Below, in pieces: positions 9,727 to 19,339 of a stretch of 64,000 nt of DNA. Location: positions 806,001 through 870,000 of the forward strand of contig NZ_PJCF01000004.1 of NCBI RefSeq assembly GCF_002835935.1, written 5' to 3'. How positions within the stretch are numbered: position 1 is the stretch's first letter; the number at the start of each line of letters is the position of its first letter. The position numbers and the translations under genes are program-made. Source of the DNA: Paraglaciecola sp. MB-3u-78. GTDB lineage: Bacteria; Pseudomonadota; Gammaproteobacteria; Enterobacterales; Alteromonadaceae. The notes under the pieces are model-generated. The model searched no databases and was not told where the DNA came from. It saw only the letters and a program-made list of their open reading frames with translations.

Positions 9727-10371
9727 TTACCTCTTTGAACGAGCCAATCTCAAGTTTTCCAATTGAACTTTGACCACCATTCCTGTATCTAGTTGCACTT
9801 GAATGCCATCTTTACTGACATCAGTAATAGTTGCAGGCATAGGGCTCTTACCAATCTTCACTGTCACAGCGGTTCCTGGGACAATATGTTGTTGCTCTAA
9901 TCTTTCAGCGGTAGGCTGCTTAACCTTTGTTTGTTCTTTATTAACTACTTTAGACGTAAGTTTAAACTTAGGCGCATCTTTCTTTTTGTAATTGGGTTTG
10001 ACATCAGTACCCGACGCTTTTAGTTCTTTACGCTTCTCTGCTACTTTGGCTTTACTTTCATCAAGTTGTTTTTTAGCGTGTTCTACGTGTTCATCTTCAA
10101 TGGCAGCTACATCTTTACCATCTAAATCAATACGCTGCGCGCCCTTTTTGATGCTATGAAGATAACGCCAACTATTAGTGTAGTGTCTTAATGACGAACG
10201 TAGTAGTGTTTTACTGACTCGCTCTTCATTTTCTAAACGTTCAGCTAAATCTTGAAAAATACCTATTTTTAAAGGTTTTGCATCACCTTTATTACTAAAA
10301 CAAGCGGGGAATTGTTCAACTAAAAAGCCTATGACTTCTTTGCTGTTCGAAAATTTTTGTGGATTGTCCAT
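9727..10371 (-). CDS. proQ: RNA chaperone ProQ
   Basis: ProQ binds structured RNAs, including sRNAs and mRNA 3' ends, and affects their stability and pairing. The 214-residue product has the N-terminal FinO-like domain (about 1-120, with FPACFSNKGDAKPLKIGIF and RYLHSIKKGAQRIDLDG), a Lys-rich linker (about 95-150) and a C-terminal Tudor/KOW-like domain (VTVKIGKSPMPATITDVS). It sits between the 95-aa gene and prc in one minus-strand operon, the usual proQ-prc pairing. An out-of-frame ATG overlaps just upstream (ATGAATGG); the second ATG gives the conserved frame. Confidence 0.96.
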   Translation of the reverse strand: MDNPQKFSNSKEVIGFLVEQFPACFSNKGDAKPLKIGIFQDLAERLENEERVSKTLLRSSLRHYTNSWRYLHSIKKGAQRIDLDGKDVAAIEDEHVEHAKKQLDESKAKVAEKRKELKASGTDVKPNYKKKDAPKFKLTSKVVNKEQTKVKQPTAERLEQQHIVPGTAVTVKIGKSPMPATITDVSKDGIQVQLDTGMVVKVQLENLRLARSKR

Positions 10372-10395
10372 TCATTCTTCTAGTTAGTTAGTGTA

Positions 10396-10683
10396 TTAAC
10401 GGGGTTCTTGGTGCTCATCATCCCAAGTTGCTAGAAGCTGGTCAACCCAGTCATACAAATCATCTTCATCTATATCGAGTAAATGTGCATCTTCTCGCCA
10501 ATTTTCCCAAATATATTGGATCATATTCTCTAAAGAGGTGGAATTGATATCTTCATGTGCTTTATCGTAGAGCATATGCAGAATAGTATTTAACCTATCT
10601 GTGGCTTCACTAGCCCTATCATCCCAAAAATCCATATCCTCAACAGTTGCGAGCACCACTTGAATATCTATTGTATGTTTCAC
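10396..10683 (-). CDS. Conserved acidic 95-residue protein in the msrC-proQ operon
   Basis: I do not recognise a named family. The 95-residue product is soluble, acidic and rich in Asp, Glu and Trp (for example DMDFWDDRASEATDRL and DDLYDWVDQLLATWDDE), with no signal peptide or membrane segment. It starts at GTG, which overlaps the msrC stop by one base (TAGTG), and an AGGAG Shine-Dalgarno lies 9 nt upstream, so it is a real, translationally coupled gene. It lies 24 bp before proQ. Its position suggests expression with msrC, proQ and prc, but no function can be assigned. Confidence 0.85.
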   Translation of the reverse strand: MKHTIDIQVVLATVEDMDFWDDRASEATDRLNTILHMLYDKAHEDINSTSLENMIQYIWENWREDAHLLDIDEDDLYDWVDQLLATWDDEHQEPR

Positions 10684-11180
10684 TAAACAACTCTCCTAGC
10701 TTTGAATTCGTCTGAGTTGTAAAAAGTGGCTTGTAATATATCTACTATGAGGCTCAAACCTGATTTATCTTCATGATCAAACCTTGCAATATCCGGGCTG
10801 TCTATATCTAATACTGCGATAATTTGGTTGTTTTTGCGAATGGGTAACACTATTTCTGAATTAGAGGCGGCATCACAAGCAATATGACCAGTAAATTGAT
10901 GTACATCGTCAATCATTTGAATGCAATTGTCAGATACTGCCGTTCCGCACACTCCTTTACCAATTGGAATACGAATACAAGCGGGTTGTCCGTGAAATGG
11001 CCCCAAAACCAATTGTTCTTCTTTTACCAAATAAAAACCAGCCCAGTTAACGTTTTCTAAATCCCAATAAAGTATCGCACTAATATTCGCCATATTAGCG
11101 ACTAAATCTTGTTCTCCAGCAACTATTGCTTCAATTTGTTGAGCTAATTCTGAATAGTGTTGCCGTTTGTTTTCTGCCAT
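10683..11180 (-). CDS. msrC: free methionine-(R)-sulfoxide reductase (GAF domain, YebR/MsrC type)
   Basis: The 165-residue cytoplasmic protein is a single GAF domain of the fRMsr family, which reduces free methionine-R-sulfoxide. The diagnostic block is present: NWAGFYLV, LGPFHGQPACIRIPIGKGVCG, and two further conserved cysteines in DNCIQMI and HIACDAASNSEIVLPI, matching the redox cysteines of E. coli YebR. A Shine-Dalgarno AAGG lies 8 nt before the ATG. It is the first gene of the operon that continues with the 95-aa gene, proQ and prc; the same msrC-proQ-prc arrangement is known in enterobacteria. Confidence 0.94.
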   Translation of the reverse strand: MAENKRQHYSELAQQIEAIVAGEQDLVANMANISAILYWDLENVNWAGFYLVKEEQLVLGPFHGQPACIRIPIGKGVCGTAVSDNCIQMIDDVHQFTGHIACDAASNSEIVLPIRKNNQIIAVLDIDSPDIARFDHEDKSGLSLIVDILQATFYNSDEFKARRVV

Positions 11181-11205
11181 TAATCTAACCTTAATTAAAA
11201 TGTAT

Positions 11206-11904
11206 CTATTTATAACTGTCTTTTAGGGCAAAAATAACTTTTACCCTTGCCTGTGTAGACATTTCTCCTGGTTGGTAACTTTCTGATGCCTGTAATTGTC
11301 GCACCCCCAATGATATTGGTGCTACCCCGCCAGTCGATTGTTCTGATATGGATATTACACCCGCTAATTTCAAGTCCAACACATTAGCCATATCCATGGC
11401 ACGCTGTTTGGCATTCAATAAGGCATGTTTTAATGCCTCTTGATAATGTGCATCGGCTTGACTGTTAGTGAAAATAAATTCATTAATGTTATTTACTCCA
11501 AGACTTAATACGGCGTCTATAGACTTTTCGTATTGAGTTAAGGTTTTCAATGTGACCTTAACTTGCCGGGTTAAAATAAAACCTTTTTGTTCCCGAGTAT
11601 TACCATTGTATTCAACCCAAGGATTAAACTGTACTTGTAATGATTGAACCGCTTTTTTGTCGATGCCAATTTTTATCAAAGCTTGGACCACAGTATTTGT
11701 TCTTTCGACGATAGCCGTATTTAGTTCTGATGCGACGCCACCTTTTTGTTCAATTGACAAACTAAAACTAAAACGATCTGGCACACTTAGAACACTACCC
11801 ACACCAGACACTTCAATTATTCTATGGTGTTGGCCATTAGAATCATCTTCAGCGCTGGCGTAGCCAATCACTAATATCAATAAAAATAAAAACCATTTAC
11901 GCAT
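11206..11904 (-). CDS. SIMPL-domain (DUF541) periplasmic protein
   Basis: The 232-residue product is a SIMPL/DUF541 family protein: the motif IIEVSGVGSVLSVPDRFSFSLSI opens the domain, and KQRAMDMANVLDLKLAGVISISE lies in its second half. Family members are secreted or periplasmic and their biochemical role is not settled; E. coli YggE lowers oxidative stress. The frame opens at 11943, but the ATG at 11904 is preceded by GAGG at good spacing and gives a clean signal peptide (MRKWFLFLLILVIGYASA), so that start is used. It stands alone between msrC and the oligopeptidase gene. Confidence 0.9.
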   Translation of the reverse strand: MRKWFLFLLILVIGYASAEDDSNGQHHRIIEVSGVGSVLSVPDRFSFSLSIEQKGGVASELNTAIVERTNTVVQALIKIGIDKKAVQSLQVQFNPWVEYNGNTREQKGFILTRQVKVTLKTLTQYEKSIDAVLSLGVNNINEFIFTNSQADAHYQEALKHALLNAKQRAMDMANVLDLKLAGVISISEQSTGGVAPISLGVRQLQASESYQPGEMSTQARVKVIFALKDSYK

Positions 11905-12019
11905 TTTAACCTCGATAAGCAGACATTTTTGAGTGAATGACATTTATGATGCCTTCACCGTTATGAACAAAGAATGAATCGACTAGAGTAACGTTATTTA
12001 AGGTGGCAGCTTAATAGTT

Positions 12020-14167
12020 TTAATCCATTAATTTCTGAGATAAAAAAGTGTATTCCAATGCCGTTCGTTTTGCTCTTTCTTGTAAATTAGCAGATGCCGA
12101 ATGCCCCCCATCAATATTTTCATAATATTCAAAATCATGACCATACTTTTCTAATAAATAAGCCATCTTCCTTGCATGCCCTGGATGCACTCGATCGTCT
12201 TTAGTAGAAGTAACAAACATGATTGATGGATAATCACCATCGGGATCAATATTGTGTAGCGGAGATATTTTCTCTAAAAATGCACGTTCATCGGGGATGT
12301 CTGGACTACCGTATTCCCCAACCCATGAAGCCCCTGCTAATAACTTGTGATAACGCAACATATCCAACAAAGGTACCTGACAGACAACGGCGTTCCATAA
12401 GTCTGGTCTTTGAGTATACATAACCCCCATTAACAGGCCACCATTTGAGCCACCCATTATGCCTAAGTGTTTAGAGGAGGTGATCTTTTTAGCGATAACA
12501 TCTTCGCCAACTGCAATCATGTCATCAAAAATAACCTGTCGTTTAGTTTTTAGTCCCGCTTGATGCCAATTTGGACCAAACTCTCCTCCACCACGAATAT
12601 TTGCCAATACATAAACACCACCTTGTTCTAGCCAGTTTTTCCCTAGCAGCCCTGAATAACTCGGTTTTAATGAGACTTGAAAACCACCGTAAGCGTATTG
12701 TAATGTTGGGTTTGTTCCGTCAAATTTTATGTCTTTTTGTCGGACTACAAAATAGGGGATCTTTTCACCGTCTTTTGAACTCGTTTGAAATTGTTCAACT
12801 ACAATATTTGAGGCATCGAAACGAGCTGGGATAGATTTAATCTCTGTGATATCCAGATTGTTTACATCAATTTTAAATAAGGTATCAGGGGCAACAAAAC
12901 TTTCTTGATTAATAAAAATAATATCACTATCAATATGGGCTGACGAAACTGACATTGAACCGTTTTCAGGCATCGCTAACTTCATCTGTGACCATCTATC
13001 AGTAAAGTCATAAATATAGATATTGCTCACAACATTTTCTAACAAGGTTAAGACGAGTGTATTTTTGGTTATAGAAACAGCATCGATAGTGGCTCGCTCA
13101 TTGGGATGGTAAACCAGTTGTAAGCCTTTTATTTGTTGATTTTGCAGCCAATGTTGGAGATCAAAAGACACTAAATCGCCGCTATCAAAGATTTGTTCTG
13201 TACTTTGTGGCGACCATTGTTGCTTCAGAGATAAAACTAATTGCCCTTTGAAAACCCCTTGTACTGCTACCTTTTCAGGTATAGGCAATTGAATTCCTTG
13301 GCGTTCGTCATCGGGGAGCCAAAAATATAATGATTCAAAAAATGTCACTGAGCGCACAACCATGTTTAGGTTGTTATCGCCAAACTTAAGAGAAAATGGC
13401 CATACTCCTACATCTGTTTTTTCGCCTTCAAATATTTGTTTTGCTTGGGTAAGTGGCTGCCCTCTTTTTAATGACTTAATGATAAATGGGTAACCACTTT
13501 CGGTTACAGAGCCTTCACCCCAGTTAGTCGCAATATTGATGTTATCAATATCTTTCCAGCTTACCCCTGTTTTTGCATCTGGGATAAAAAATCCATTTTC
13601 AACAAAAGATTGCTTGGCATGATCCCACTCACGTATTTCGACCGAGTCTTTGCCACCATCAGAAAGGGATAACAAGCAACGGTCATAATTACTCTCTAAG
13701 CACTCTGATCCTTTATATACCCAATTTTTTTCTTCTAAAGCTGAAAGATTGTCAATGCTAAGCAAATCTTCCCATTTAGGTTGAGACTTAGTGTATTCAT
13801 CTAAAGTGGTTCTTCGTAGCATGCCTCGAACCTGATTTTCGTCTTGCCAAAAATTGTAAACAAAGCGGCCACGATAAGTACCATAAGGAATTTTATCTTT
13901 GGCATTAACAATTTCTAATCCAGCTTCGAGATACTGAGTATAACGACTATCAGCCATTAGTTTATTTAAGGTCTCTTTATTCCAAGCATTGACCTTATCT
14001 AAGGCTTGTTTGCCTTCTACTTCTTCCAACCACAAGGGGGCTTCTGCGACTATTTCTGTCATAGGTATGCTTTGTTCCAATTTGTTTTGTGCTTTTTCAG
14101 GATTACTACAGCCAGCTAATATAAATGCGCCGGCGATAGTGAGAGAGGTTAAAAATTTTAGCCTCAA
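12020..14167 (-). CDS. prolyl oligopeptidase family serine peptidase, lipoprotein
   Basis: The 715-residue protein is an S9A prolyl oligopeptidase-like enzyme with an N-terminal propeller region and a C-terminal alpha/beta-hydrolase domain. The catalytic triad is visible as Ser in GGSNGGLL, Asp in TSTKDDRVHPGH and His in DGGHSASA. A lipoprotein signal with lipobox LAGC (Cys at about residue 19) predicts membrane anchoring, unlike cytosolic or soluble relatives. The only plausible start is TTG at 14167: an AAGG site lies 7 nt upstream, an in-frame stop precedes it, and the next Met falls after the signal peptide. It probably degrades small peptides in the periplasm. No co-transcribed neighbour is evident. 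Confidence 0.92.
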   Translation of the reverse strand: MRLKFLTSLTIAGAFILAGCSNPEKAQNKLEQSIPMTEIVAEAPLWLEEVEGKQALDKVNAWNKETLNKLMADSRYTQYLEAGLEIVNAKDKIPYGTYRGRFVYNFWQDENQVRGMLRRTTLDEYTKSQPKWEDLLSIDNLSALEEKNWVYKGSECLESNYDRCLLSLSDGGKDSVEIREWDHAKQSFVENGFFIPDAKTGVSWKDIDNINIATNWGEGSVTESGYPFIIKSLKRGQPLTQAKQIFEGEKTDVGVWPFSLKFGDNNLNMVVRSVTFFESLYFWLPDDERQGIQLPIPEKVAVQGVFKGQLVLSLKQQWSPQSTEQIFDSGDLVSFDLQHWLQNQQIKGLQLVYHPNERATIDAVSITKNTLVLTLLENVVSNIYIYDFTDRWSQMKLAMPENGSMSVSSAHIDSDIIFINQESFVAPDTLFKIDVNNLDITEIKSIPARFDASNIVVEQFQTSSKDGEKIPYFVVRQKDIKFDGTNPTLQYAYGGFQVSLKPSYSGLLGKNWLEQGGVYVLANIRGGGEFGPNWHQAGLKTKRQVIFDDMIAVGEDVIAKKITSSKHLGIMGGSNGGLLMGVMYTQRPDLWNAVVCQVPLLDMLRYHKLLAGASWVGEYGSPDIPDERAFLEKISPLHNIDPDGDYPSIMFVTSTKDDRVHPGHARKMAYLLEKYGHDFEYYENIDGGHSASANLQERAKRTALEYTFLSQKLMD

Positions 14168-14237
14168 TTTTTGGCCTTTTAGAATATTAATAAATGCTCT
14201 TCTTATTTAACAGAGGGGTTAACTGACTAAAATACAT

Positions 14238-15416
14238 TCAAATATTATCACTTGGTATAAAAACTTCACCTTTCATCAATTTTCTTGCACTTCGGCTCAT
14301 GGAAACTTTATTAACTGTCCATACTCCATTGTGAATTTGGGTTTGTGCGCCTACCTTTAACGTTCCAGAGGGATGGCCGAAGGTAACAGAATCAAGGTCT
14401 CCACCGCCTGCGGCTAAATTGACTAACGTGCCAGGGATAGCCGCAGCCGTGCCTATCGCGACCGCTGCGGTGCCCATCATGGCATGATGTAATTTACCCA
14501 TTGAAAGCGCTCTGACCGCCAAATCAATAGTCTGTCTATCCACAGTTTTGCCACTCGAAGTCAGATAATCTATAGGTTTAGCTACAAAAGCAATTTTCGG
14601 TGTATGTTGGCGACTAACAGCTTCATCAATATGTTTAATCAAACCCATCTTTAAGGCCCCATACGCGCGAATAGTTTCAAAACGATTCAGGGCTTGATTA
14701 TCACCGTTAATTGCTTCTTGTAGTTCAGTACCTAAATACCCTAGCGCCTCAGCATTTAGAAATATAGTGGGGATACCTGCATTGATCATCGTGGCTTTAA
14801 AATCACCCACGCTCGGAACATGCAAATCATCAACAAGGTTACCAGTGGGAAACATGGCTTCATCACCATCAACTGGGGCAACAAATTCGACTTTTACTTC
14901 AGCTGCAGGGAAAGTCACGCCATCTAATTCAAAGTCGCCGGTTTCTTGTACCTGACCATCGGTGATAGGCACATGAGCAATAATCGTTTTGTTGATATTA
15001 GCTTGCCAAATGCGTACTACGCAGAAACCATTGTCAGGAATACGATTGGCGTCAACCAAGGCATGACTAATTGCAAATGAACCAACAGCGGCGGTTAAAT
15101 TGCCACAATTTCCACTCCAATCGACAAATGCTGTATCGATAGAAACTTGACCAAACAAATAATCTACATCGTGATCCGCTTGAGTACTTTTAGATAATAT
15201 GACGATTTTACTGGTACTTGAAGTGGCTCCGCCCATTCCATCGGTTTGTTTGCCGTAGGGATCTGGGCTGCCAATCACTCTAAGTATCAAGTTATCTCTT
15301 ACCTCACCAGGTATCTGTGCAGATCCTGGTAAATCCGTAAGCTTAAAAAAAACACCTTTGCTGGTTCCGCCGCGCATATAAGTGGCAGCAACGCCTATTT
15401 GTGGTTTACAACTCAT
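14238..15416 (-). CDS. prpF: 2-methylaconitate cis-trans isomerase PrpF
   Basis: PrpF works with AcnD in the 2-methylcitrate cycle, isomerising the trans-2-methylaconitate made by AcnD. The 392-residue product shows the family start YMRGGTSKGVFF, the segment GNCGNLTAAVGSFAI, and GTAAVAIGTAAAIPGT. It lies 29 bp after acnD with a good AGGA ribosome site and is the last gene of the prp operon. The presence of prpF with acnD explains the absence of prpD. Confidence 0.96.
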   Translation of the reverse strand: MSCKPQIGVAATYMRGGTSKGVFFKLTDLPGSAQIPGEVRDNLILRVIGSPDPYGKQTDGMGGATSSTSKIVILSKSTQADHDVDYLFGQVSIDTAFVDWSGNCGNLTAAVGSFAISHALVDANRIPDNGFCVVRIWQANINKTIIAHVPITDGQVQETGDFELDGVTFPAAEVKVEFVAPVDGDEAMFPTGNLVDDLHVPSVGDFKATMINAGIPTIFLNAEALGYLGTELQEAINGDNQALNRFETIRAYGALKMGLIKHIDEAVSRQHTPKIAFVAKPIDYLTSSGKTVDRQTIDLAVRALSMGKLHHAMMGTAAVAIGTAAAIPGTLVNLAAGGGDLDSVTFGHPSGTLKVGAQTQIHNGVWTVNKVSMSRSARKLMKGEVFIPSDNI

Positions 15417-15445
15417 AAATTTATGTCCTATTTCAGTCTTTCTCT

Positions 15446-18049
15446 TTATGCCAAGGTAGACTCAAGAAAGTCTTGAGCAAAACGTTGTAGCACACCACCT
15501 GCTTCGTAAATACGTACCTCCTCAGCGGTATCTAAACGACACGTCATCGGGACTTGGAGTTGTTCACCATTTTTACGGGTAATATTTAAAGTTAATGTGG
15601 CGCCAGCGGCATAATCACCTAAAACATCATAGGTTTCAGTGCCATTAATGGCTAAGGTATGACGAGTGGTGCCGGGTTTAAATTCTAGAGGTAACACACC
15701 CATGCCAACTAAATTAGTGCGATGAATCCGCTCAAAACCTTCAGCGGCAATAACTTCAACGCCAGCTAAACGTACACCTTTTGCTGCCCAATCTCTTGAA
15801 GAACCTTGGCCATAATCAGCACCTGCAACAATGATGAGTGGTTGTTTGCGCTGCATATAAGTTTCGATGGTTTCCCACATACGCATATTAGTGCCTTCAG
15901 GCTCTAATCGGGCAAACGAACCTTGTTTTACTTCACCATTTTCCAGTACCATTTCGTTTAATAATTTGGGATTAGCAAAGGTTGCTCTTTGAGCGGTAAG
16001 GTGATCGCCCCTGTGAGTGGCATAAGAGTTGAAATCGACTTCAGGCAACCCCATTTTATCTAAATATTCTCCAGCCGCACTGTCTAACATAATGGCATTA
16101 GAGGGGGACAAATGGTCGGTAGTAATATTGTCACCTAAAACGGCTAATGGCCTCATTCCCTTCATGGTGCGCTCTCCTGCCAGCGCTCCTTCCCAGTATG
16201 GAGGTCTTCGGATATAGGTACTTTGGGGACGCCAATCATACAAAGGACTTTCTGCAGGTTCGAATGATCCTAAATCAAACATGGGAGCGTAAACTTTTTT
16301 AAATTGCTCAGGTTTAACAAACTCAGTCACTATGGCATCAATTTGTTCGTCACTTGGCCAGATATCTTTTAAGGTAATAGCGTTGCCATTTTTATCATAA
16401 CCTAGGGCATCTTTTTCAATATCAAAACGCATGGTACCCGCGATAGCATAAGCCACCACTAAGGGCGGAGATGCTAAAAATGCCTGTTTAGCATAGGGAT
16501 GAATGCGCCCATCAAAATTACGATTACCTGATAGAACTGCTGTGGTATATAAATCACGATCCACCGCTTCTTTTTGAATGGCAGGATCGAGGGCACCGCT
16601 CATGCCGTTGCAGGTGGTGCAAGCATAACCAACAATACCAAAGCCTAACTTTTCCATTTCTGGCAATAAACCGGACTCTTGTAAATAATACTTGGCCACT
16701 TTTGAACCCGGTGCAAATGATGATTTCACCCATGGTTTTCTTAATAAACCTAATTCGTTGGCTTTTTTAGCAATTAAACCCGCTGCTACAACGTTGCGAG
16801 GATTACTGGTGTTAGTACAGCTGGTAATCGCAGCAATAATTACTGCGCCATCGGGCATTTCGCCCTCTTTCTGCTCAACTTTATAGGCAATGCCTTTTGA
16901 AGCTAAGTCTGCTGTAGCAAGACGACTATGTGGGTTAGAGGGGCCAGCCATATTACGCCCTACTGATGATAAATCGAACTCTAATACACGTTCGTATTCA
17001 GCATCTATTAAGTCATCTGCCCAAAGACCAGTATGTTTGGCATAGGTTTCAACTAATTCTACTTGCTCAGGCTCGCGGCCAGTGATTTTTAAATAATCTA
17101 TGGTTTGTTTATCAATATAAAACATACCCGCAGAGGCACCATATTCAGGGGTCATATTTGAAATGGTGGCACGATCACCTATGGTTAATTCTGCAGCGCC
17201 GTCGCCAAAAAACTCAAGATATGCGGATACAACTTTGGCATTTCGTAAAAATTCTGTGATCGCCAGTACAATATCTGTCGCTGTGATACCTGGCTGACGT
17301 TTTCCGTTTAATCTAACCCCAACAATATTGGGTAAACGCATCATGGAGGGTCTGCCAAGCATAACTGTCTCTGCTTCTAAACCTCCCACTCCAATAGCAA
17401 TCACACCTAATGCATCTACATGGGGAGTATGACTGTCTGTACCTACACATGTATCAGGGAACGCCACACCGTCTCGTAATTGAATAACAGGCGACATTTT
17501 TTCTAAATTAATTTGGTGCATGATGCCGTTGCCAGCGGGGATGACATCCACATTTTTAAAAGCTGTTTTAGTCCATTCAATAAAATGAAACCTGTCCTCG
17601 TTGCGTCTGTCCTCTATGGCTCTATTTTTATCAAAGGCGTCAGGATCATCTCCATTATTTTCTACAGCCAGTGAATGATCGACAATTAATTGAGTCGGCA
17701 CTACGGGGTTTACTTTCGAGGGATCGCCACCCTGTTCAGCGATTGCATCACGTAAACCTGCCAAATCAACAAGAGCGGTTTGTCCCAAAATATCATGACA
17801 AACAACACGTGCTGGATACCAAGGAAAATCCAAGTCTTGTTTGCGATAAATAATCTGCTTTAGGCAATCAGTTAGAATATCTGGCGCGCATCTACGAACC
17901 AACTGTTCGGCTAACACGCGGGATGTATAGGGTAACTTAGCGTAAGCACCTTGACTGATAGCTTCAATTGCCTCACGGGTGTCAAAATAGTCAATATTGG
18001 TTCCAGCTATTGTGTAACCAGGAAGGGGTTTGCGAAATTCATAATTCAT
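15446..18049 (-). CDS. acnD: Fe/S-dependent 2-methylisocitrate dehydratase AcnD
   Basis: AcnD is an aconitase-family enzyme that dehydrates 2-methylcitrate in propionate catabolism. The product (867 residues from this start) has the [4Fe-4S] cysteine ligands in ITSCTNTSNP and ACTTCNGMSG, the substrate-binding VGTDSHTPH region, and a C-terminal swivel domain with ADYGQGSSRDWAAKG. The frame opens at a GTG at 18061, but the ATG at 18049 gives MNYEFRKPLPG, the usual AcnD N terminus, so it is preferred; neither start has a strong ribosome site. It lies between prpC and prpF, and a hairpin fills the 5' gap. Confidence 0.96.
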   Translation of the reverse strand: MNYEFRKPLPGYTIAGTNIDYFDTREAIEAISQGAYAKLPYTSRVLAEQLVRRCAPDILTDCLKQIIYRKQDLDFPWYPARVVCHDILGQTALVDLAGLRDAIAEQGGDPSKVNPVVPTQLIVDHSLAVENNGDDPDAFDKNRAIEDRRNEDRFHFIEWTKTAFKNVDVIPAGNGIMHQINLEKMSPVIQLRDGVAFPDTCVGTDSHTPHVDALGVIAIGVGGLEAETVMLGRPSMMRLPNIVGVRLNGKRQPGITATDIVLAITEFLRNAKVVSAYLEFFGDGAAELTIGDRATISNMTPEYGASAGMFYIDKQTIDYLKITGREPEQVELVETYAKHTGLWADDLIDAEYERVLEFDLSSVGRNMAGPSNPHSRLATADLASKGIAYKVEQKEGEMPDGAVIIAAITSCTNTSNPRNVVAAGLIAKKANELGLLRKPWVKSSFAPGSKVAKYYLQESGLLPEMEKLGFGIVGYACTTCNGMSGALDPAIQKEAVDRDLYTTAVLSGNRNFDGRIHPYAKQAFLASPPLVVAYAIAGTMRFDIEKDALGYDKNGNAITLKDIWPSDEQIDAIVTEFVKPEQFKKVYAPMFDLGSFEPAESPLYDWRPQSTYIRRPPYWEGALAGERTMKGMRPLAVLGDNITTDHLSPSNAIMLDSAAGEYLDKMGLPEVDFNSYATHRGDHLTAQRATFANPKLLNEMVLENGEVKQGSFARLEPEGTNMRMWETIETYMQRKQPLIIVAGADYGQGSSRDWAAKGVRLAGVEVIAAEGFERIHRTNLVGMGVLPLEFKPGTTRHTLAINGTETYDVLGDYAAGATLTLNITRKNGEQLQVPMTCRLDTAEEVRIYEAGGVLQRFAQDFLESTLA

Positions 18050-18079
18050 ATATAGGCCCACAGAATAGATAAGGAGAGT

Positions 18080-18101
18080 CAGGCCGATTATTATCGGCCT
18101 G
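18080..18101 (-). other. Intra-operon hairpin between prpC and acnD
   Basis: A perfect 9-bp inverted repeat CAGGCCGAT/ATCGGCCTG with a 4-nt loop fills the short prpC-acnD gap. No T run follows on the minus strand, so it is more likely an mRNA processing or stability hairpin than a terminator. Confidence 0.6.
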
Positions 18102-18115
18102 TAATTAAGATGTTT

Positions 18116-19240
18116 TTAACGCTGACTGATAACCGTGACCTTTCTCGGCTCAGAACCTACATAATCGGCACTGGGGCGAATGATACGGTTGTTTGAACGT
18201 TGCTCCATGATATGTGCAGCCCAACCGGTCAATCGCGAACAAACAAATATAGGTGTAAATAACTTAGTCGGAATACCCATATAATAATAAGCAGAGGCAT
18301 GGAAAAAGTCAGCATTGCAGAATAATTTCTTTGTATCCCACATATATTCTTCACAAGCCACTGAAATATCGTAAAGTGAACTATCACCAAACTCTTGTCC
18401 AAGCTTTTCTGACCAGGCTTTAATTATCACGTTACGTGGATCCGAATCACTATAAATGGCGTGGCCAAACCCCATAATTTTTTCTTTACGCTCTAACATA
18501 CCGGCCATCTGTACTTTCGCATCGGCAGGCGAGCTAAACTTCTGGATCATATCCATTGCGGCTTCATTAGCACCACCATGCAGTGGTCCCCGAAGCGAAC
18601 CAATAGCTCCTGTGACACAGGAATACATGTCAGACAAAGTAGAAGCGCAAACACGAGCAGTAAAAGTAGAAGCATTAAATTCATGCTCCGCATATAAAAT
18701 AAGCGATACATCCATTACTTTTCTGTGCAGTTCAGAGGGAGCGTCACCGGTTAGCAGTTTTAAGAAATGGCCACCAATAGAATCCTCATCAGTCATACAA
18801 TTAATTTCAACACCATCATGACTATATTTGTACCAGAAACACATAATGGCTGGGAAAGCAGCAAGCAATCTATTAGAGGCTGTGTGTTGTTCACTAAAGT
18901 CTACTTCAGGTTCAAGGTTACCTAAAAATGAACAACCAGTGCGCATGACATCCATTGGATGAGCGTCTGCGGGGATCAGTTTCAACACTGTTTTTAGTGC
19001 TTCAGGTAAATCTCGGTGAGTGAGTAACTCTGCTTTATAACTGTCTAGTTGCGCCTGATTTGGAAGTTCGCCATTAAATAATAAATACGCGACTTCTTCA
19101 AACGTTGCGTTGTCTGCTAAATCCGACACGTCATAACCACAATAGGTCAGTCCGGATCCTGATTTGCCAACAGTACAGAGTTTGGTTTCACCAGCACTTT
19201 GGCCACGAAGACCAGCACCACTTAGTTTTTTTTCAGCCAT
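18116..19240 (-). CDS. prpC: 2-methylcitrate synthase
   Basis: PrpC condenses propionyl-CoA with oxaloacetate to 2-methylcitrate. The 374-residue product is the right length for the bacterial type and carries citrate-synthase family motifs: GSLRGPLHGGANEAAM (catalytic His), MGFGHAIYSDSDPRN and DFFHASAYYYMGIP with ARG/EQR-type C-terminal residues (EQRSNNRIIRP). The methylcitrate assignment rests on its place between prpB and acnD. A GGA site precedes the ATG by 8 nt. Confidence 0.96.
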   Translation of the reverse strand: MAEKKLSGAGLRGQSAGETKLCTVGKSGSGLTYCGYDVSDLADNATFEEVAYLLFNGELPNQAQLDSYKAELLTHRDLPEALKTVLKLIPADAHPMDVMRTGCSFLGNLEPEVDFSEQHTASNRLLAAFPAIMCFWYKYSHDGVEINCMTDEDSIGGHFLKLLTGDAPSELHRKVMDVSLILYAEHEFNASTFTARVCASTLSDMYSCVTGAIGSLRGPLHGGANEAAMDMIQKFSSPADAKVQMAGMLERKEKIMGFGHAIYSDSDPRNVIIKAWSEKLGQEFGDSSLYDISVACEEYMWDTKKLFCNADFFHASAYYYMGIPTKLFTPIFVCSRLTGWAAHIMEQRSNNRIIRPSADYVGSEPRKVTVISQR

Positions 19241-19264
19241 AATTTATTCCAACTTATATAATTT

Positions 19265-19296
19265 AAACCCTTGGTTCTATTAATAATTAAGGGTTT
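19265..19296 (-). other. Hairpin in the prpB-prpC gap
   Basis: An 8-bp inverted repeat AAACCCTT/AAGGGTTT with a 16-nt spacer lies in the 99-bp gap between prpB and prpC. Its loop is AT-rich. It may act as an intra-operon processing or partial-termination signal; no T run makes it a clear terminator. Confidence 0.4.
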
Positions 19297-19339
19297 TAGG
19301 GTTTCTAATGTTGTTTACAGAACGAGATTAAATCGAACG

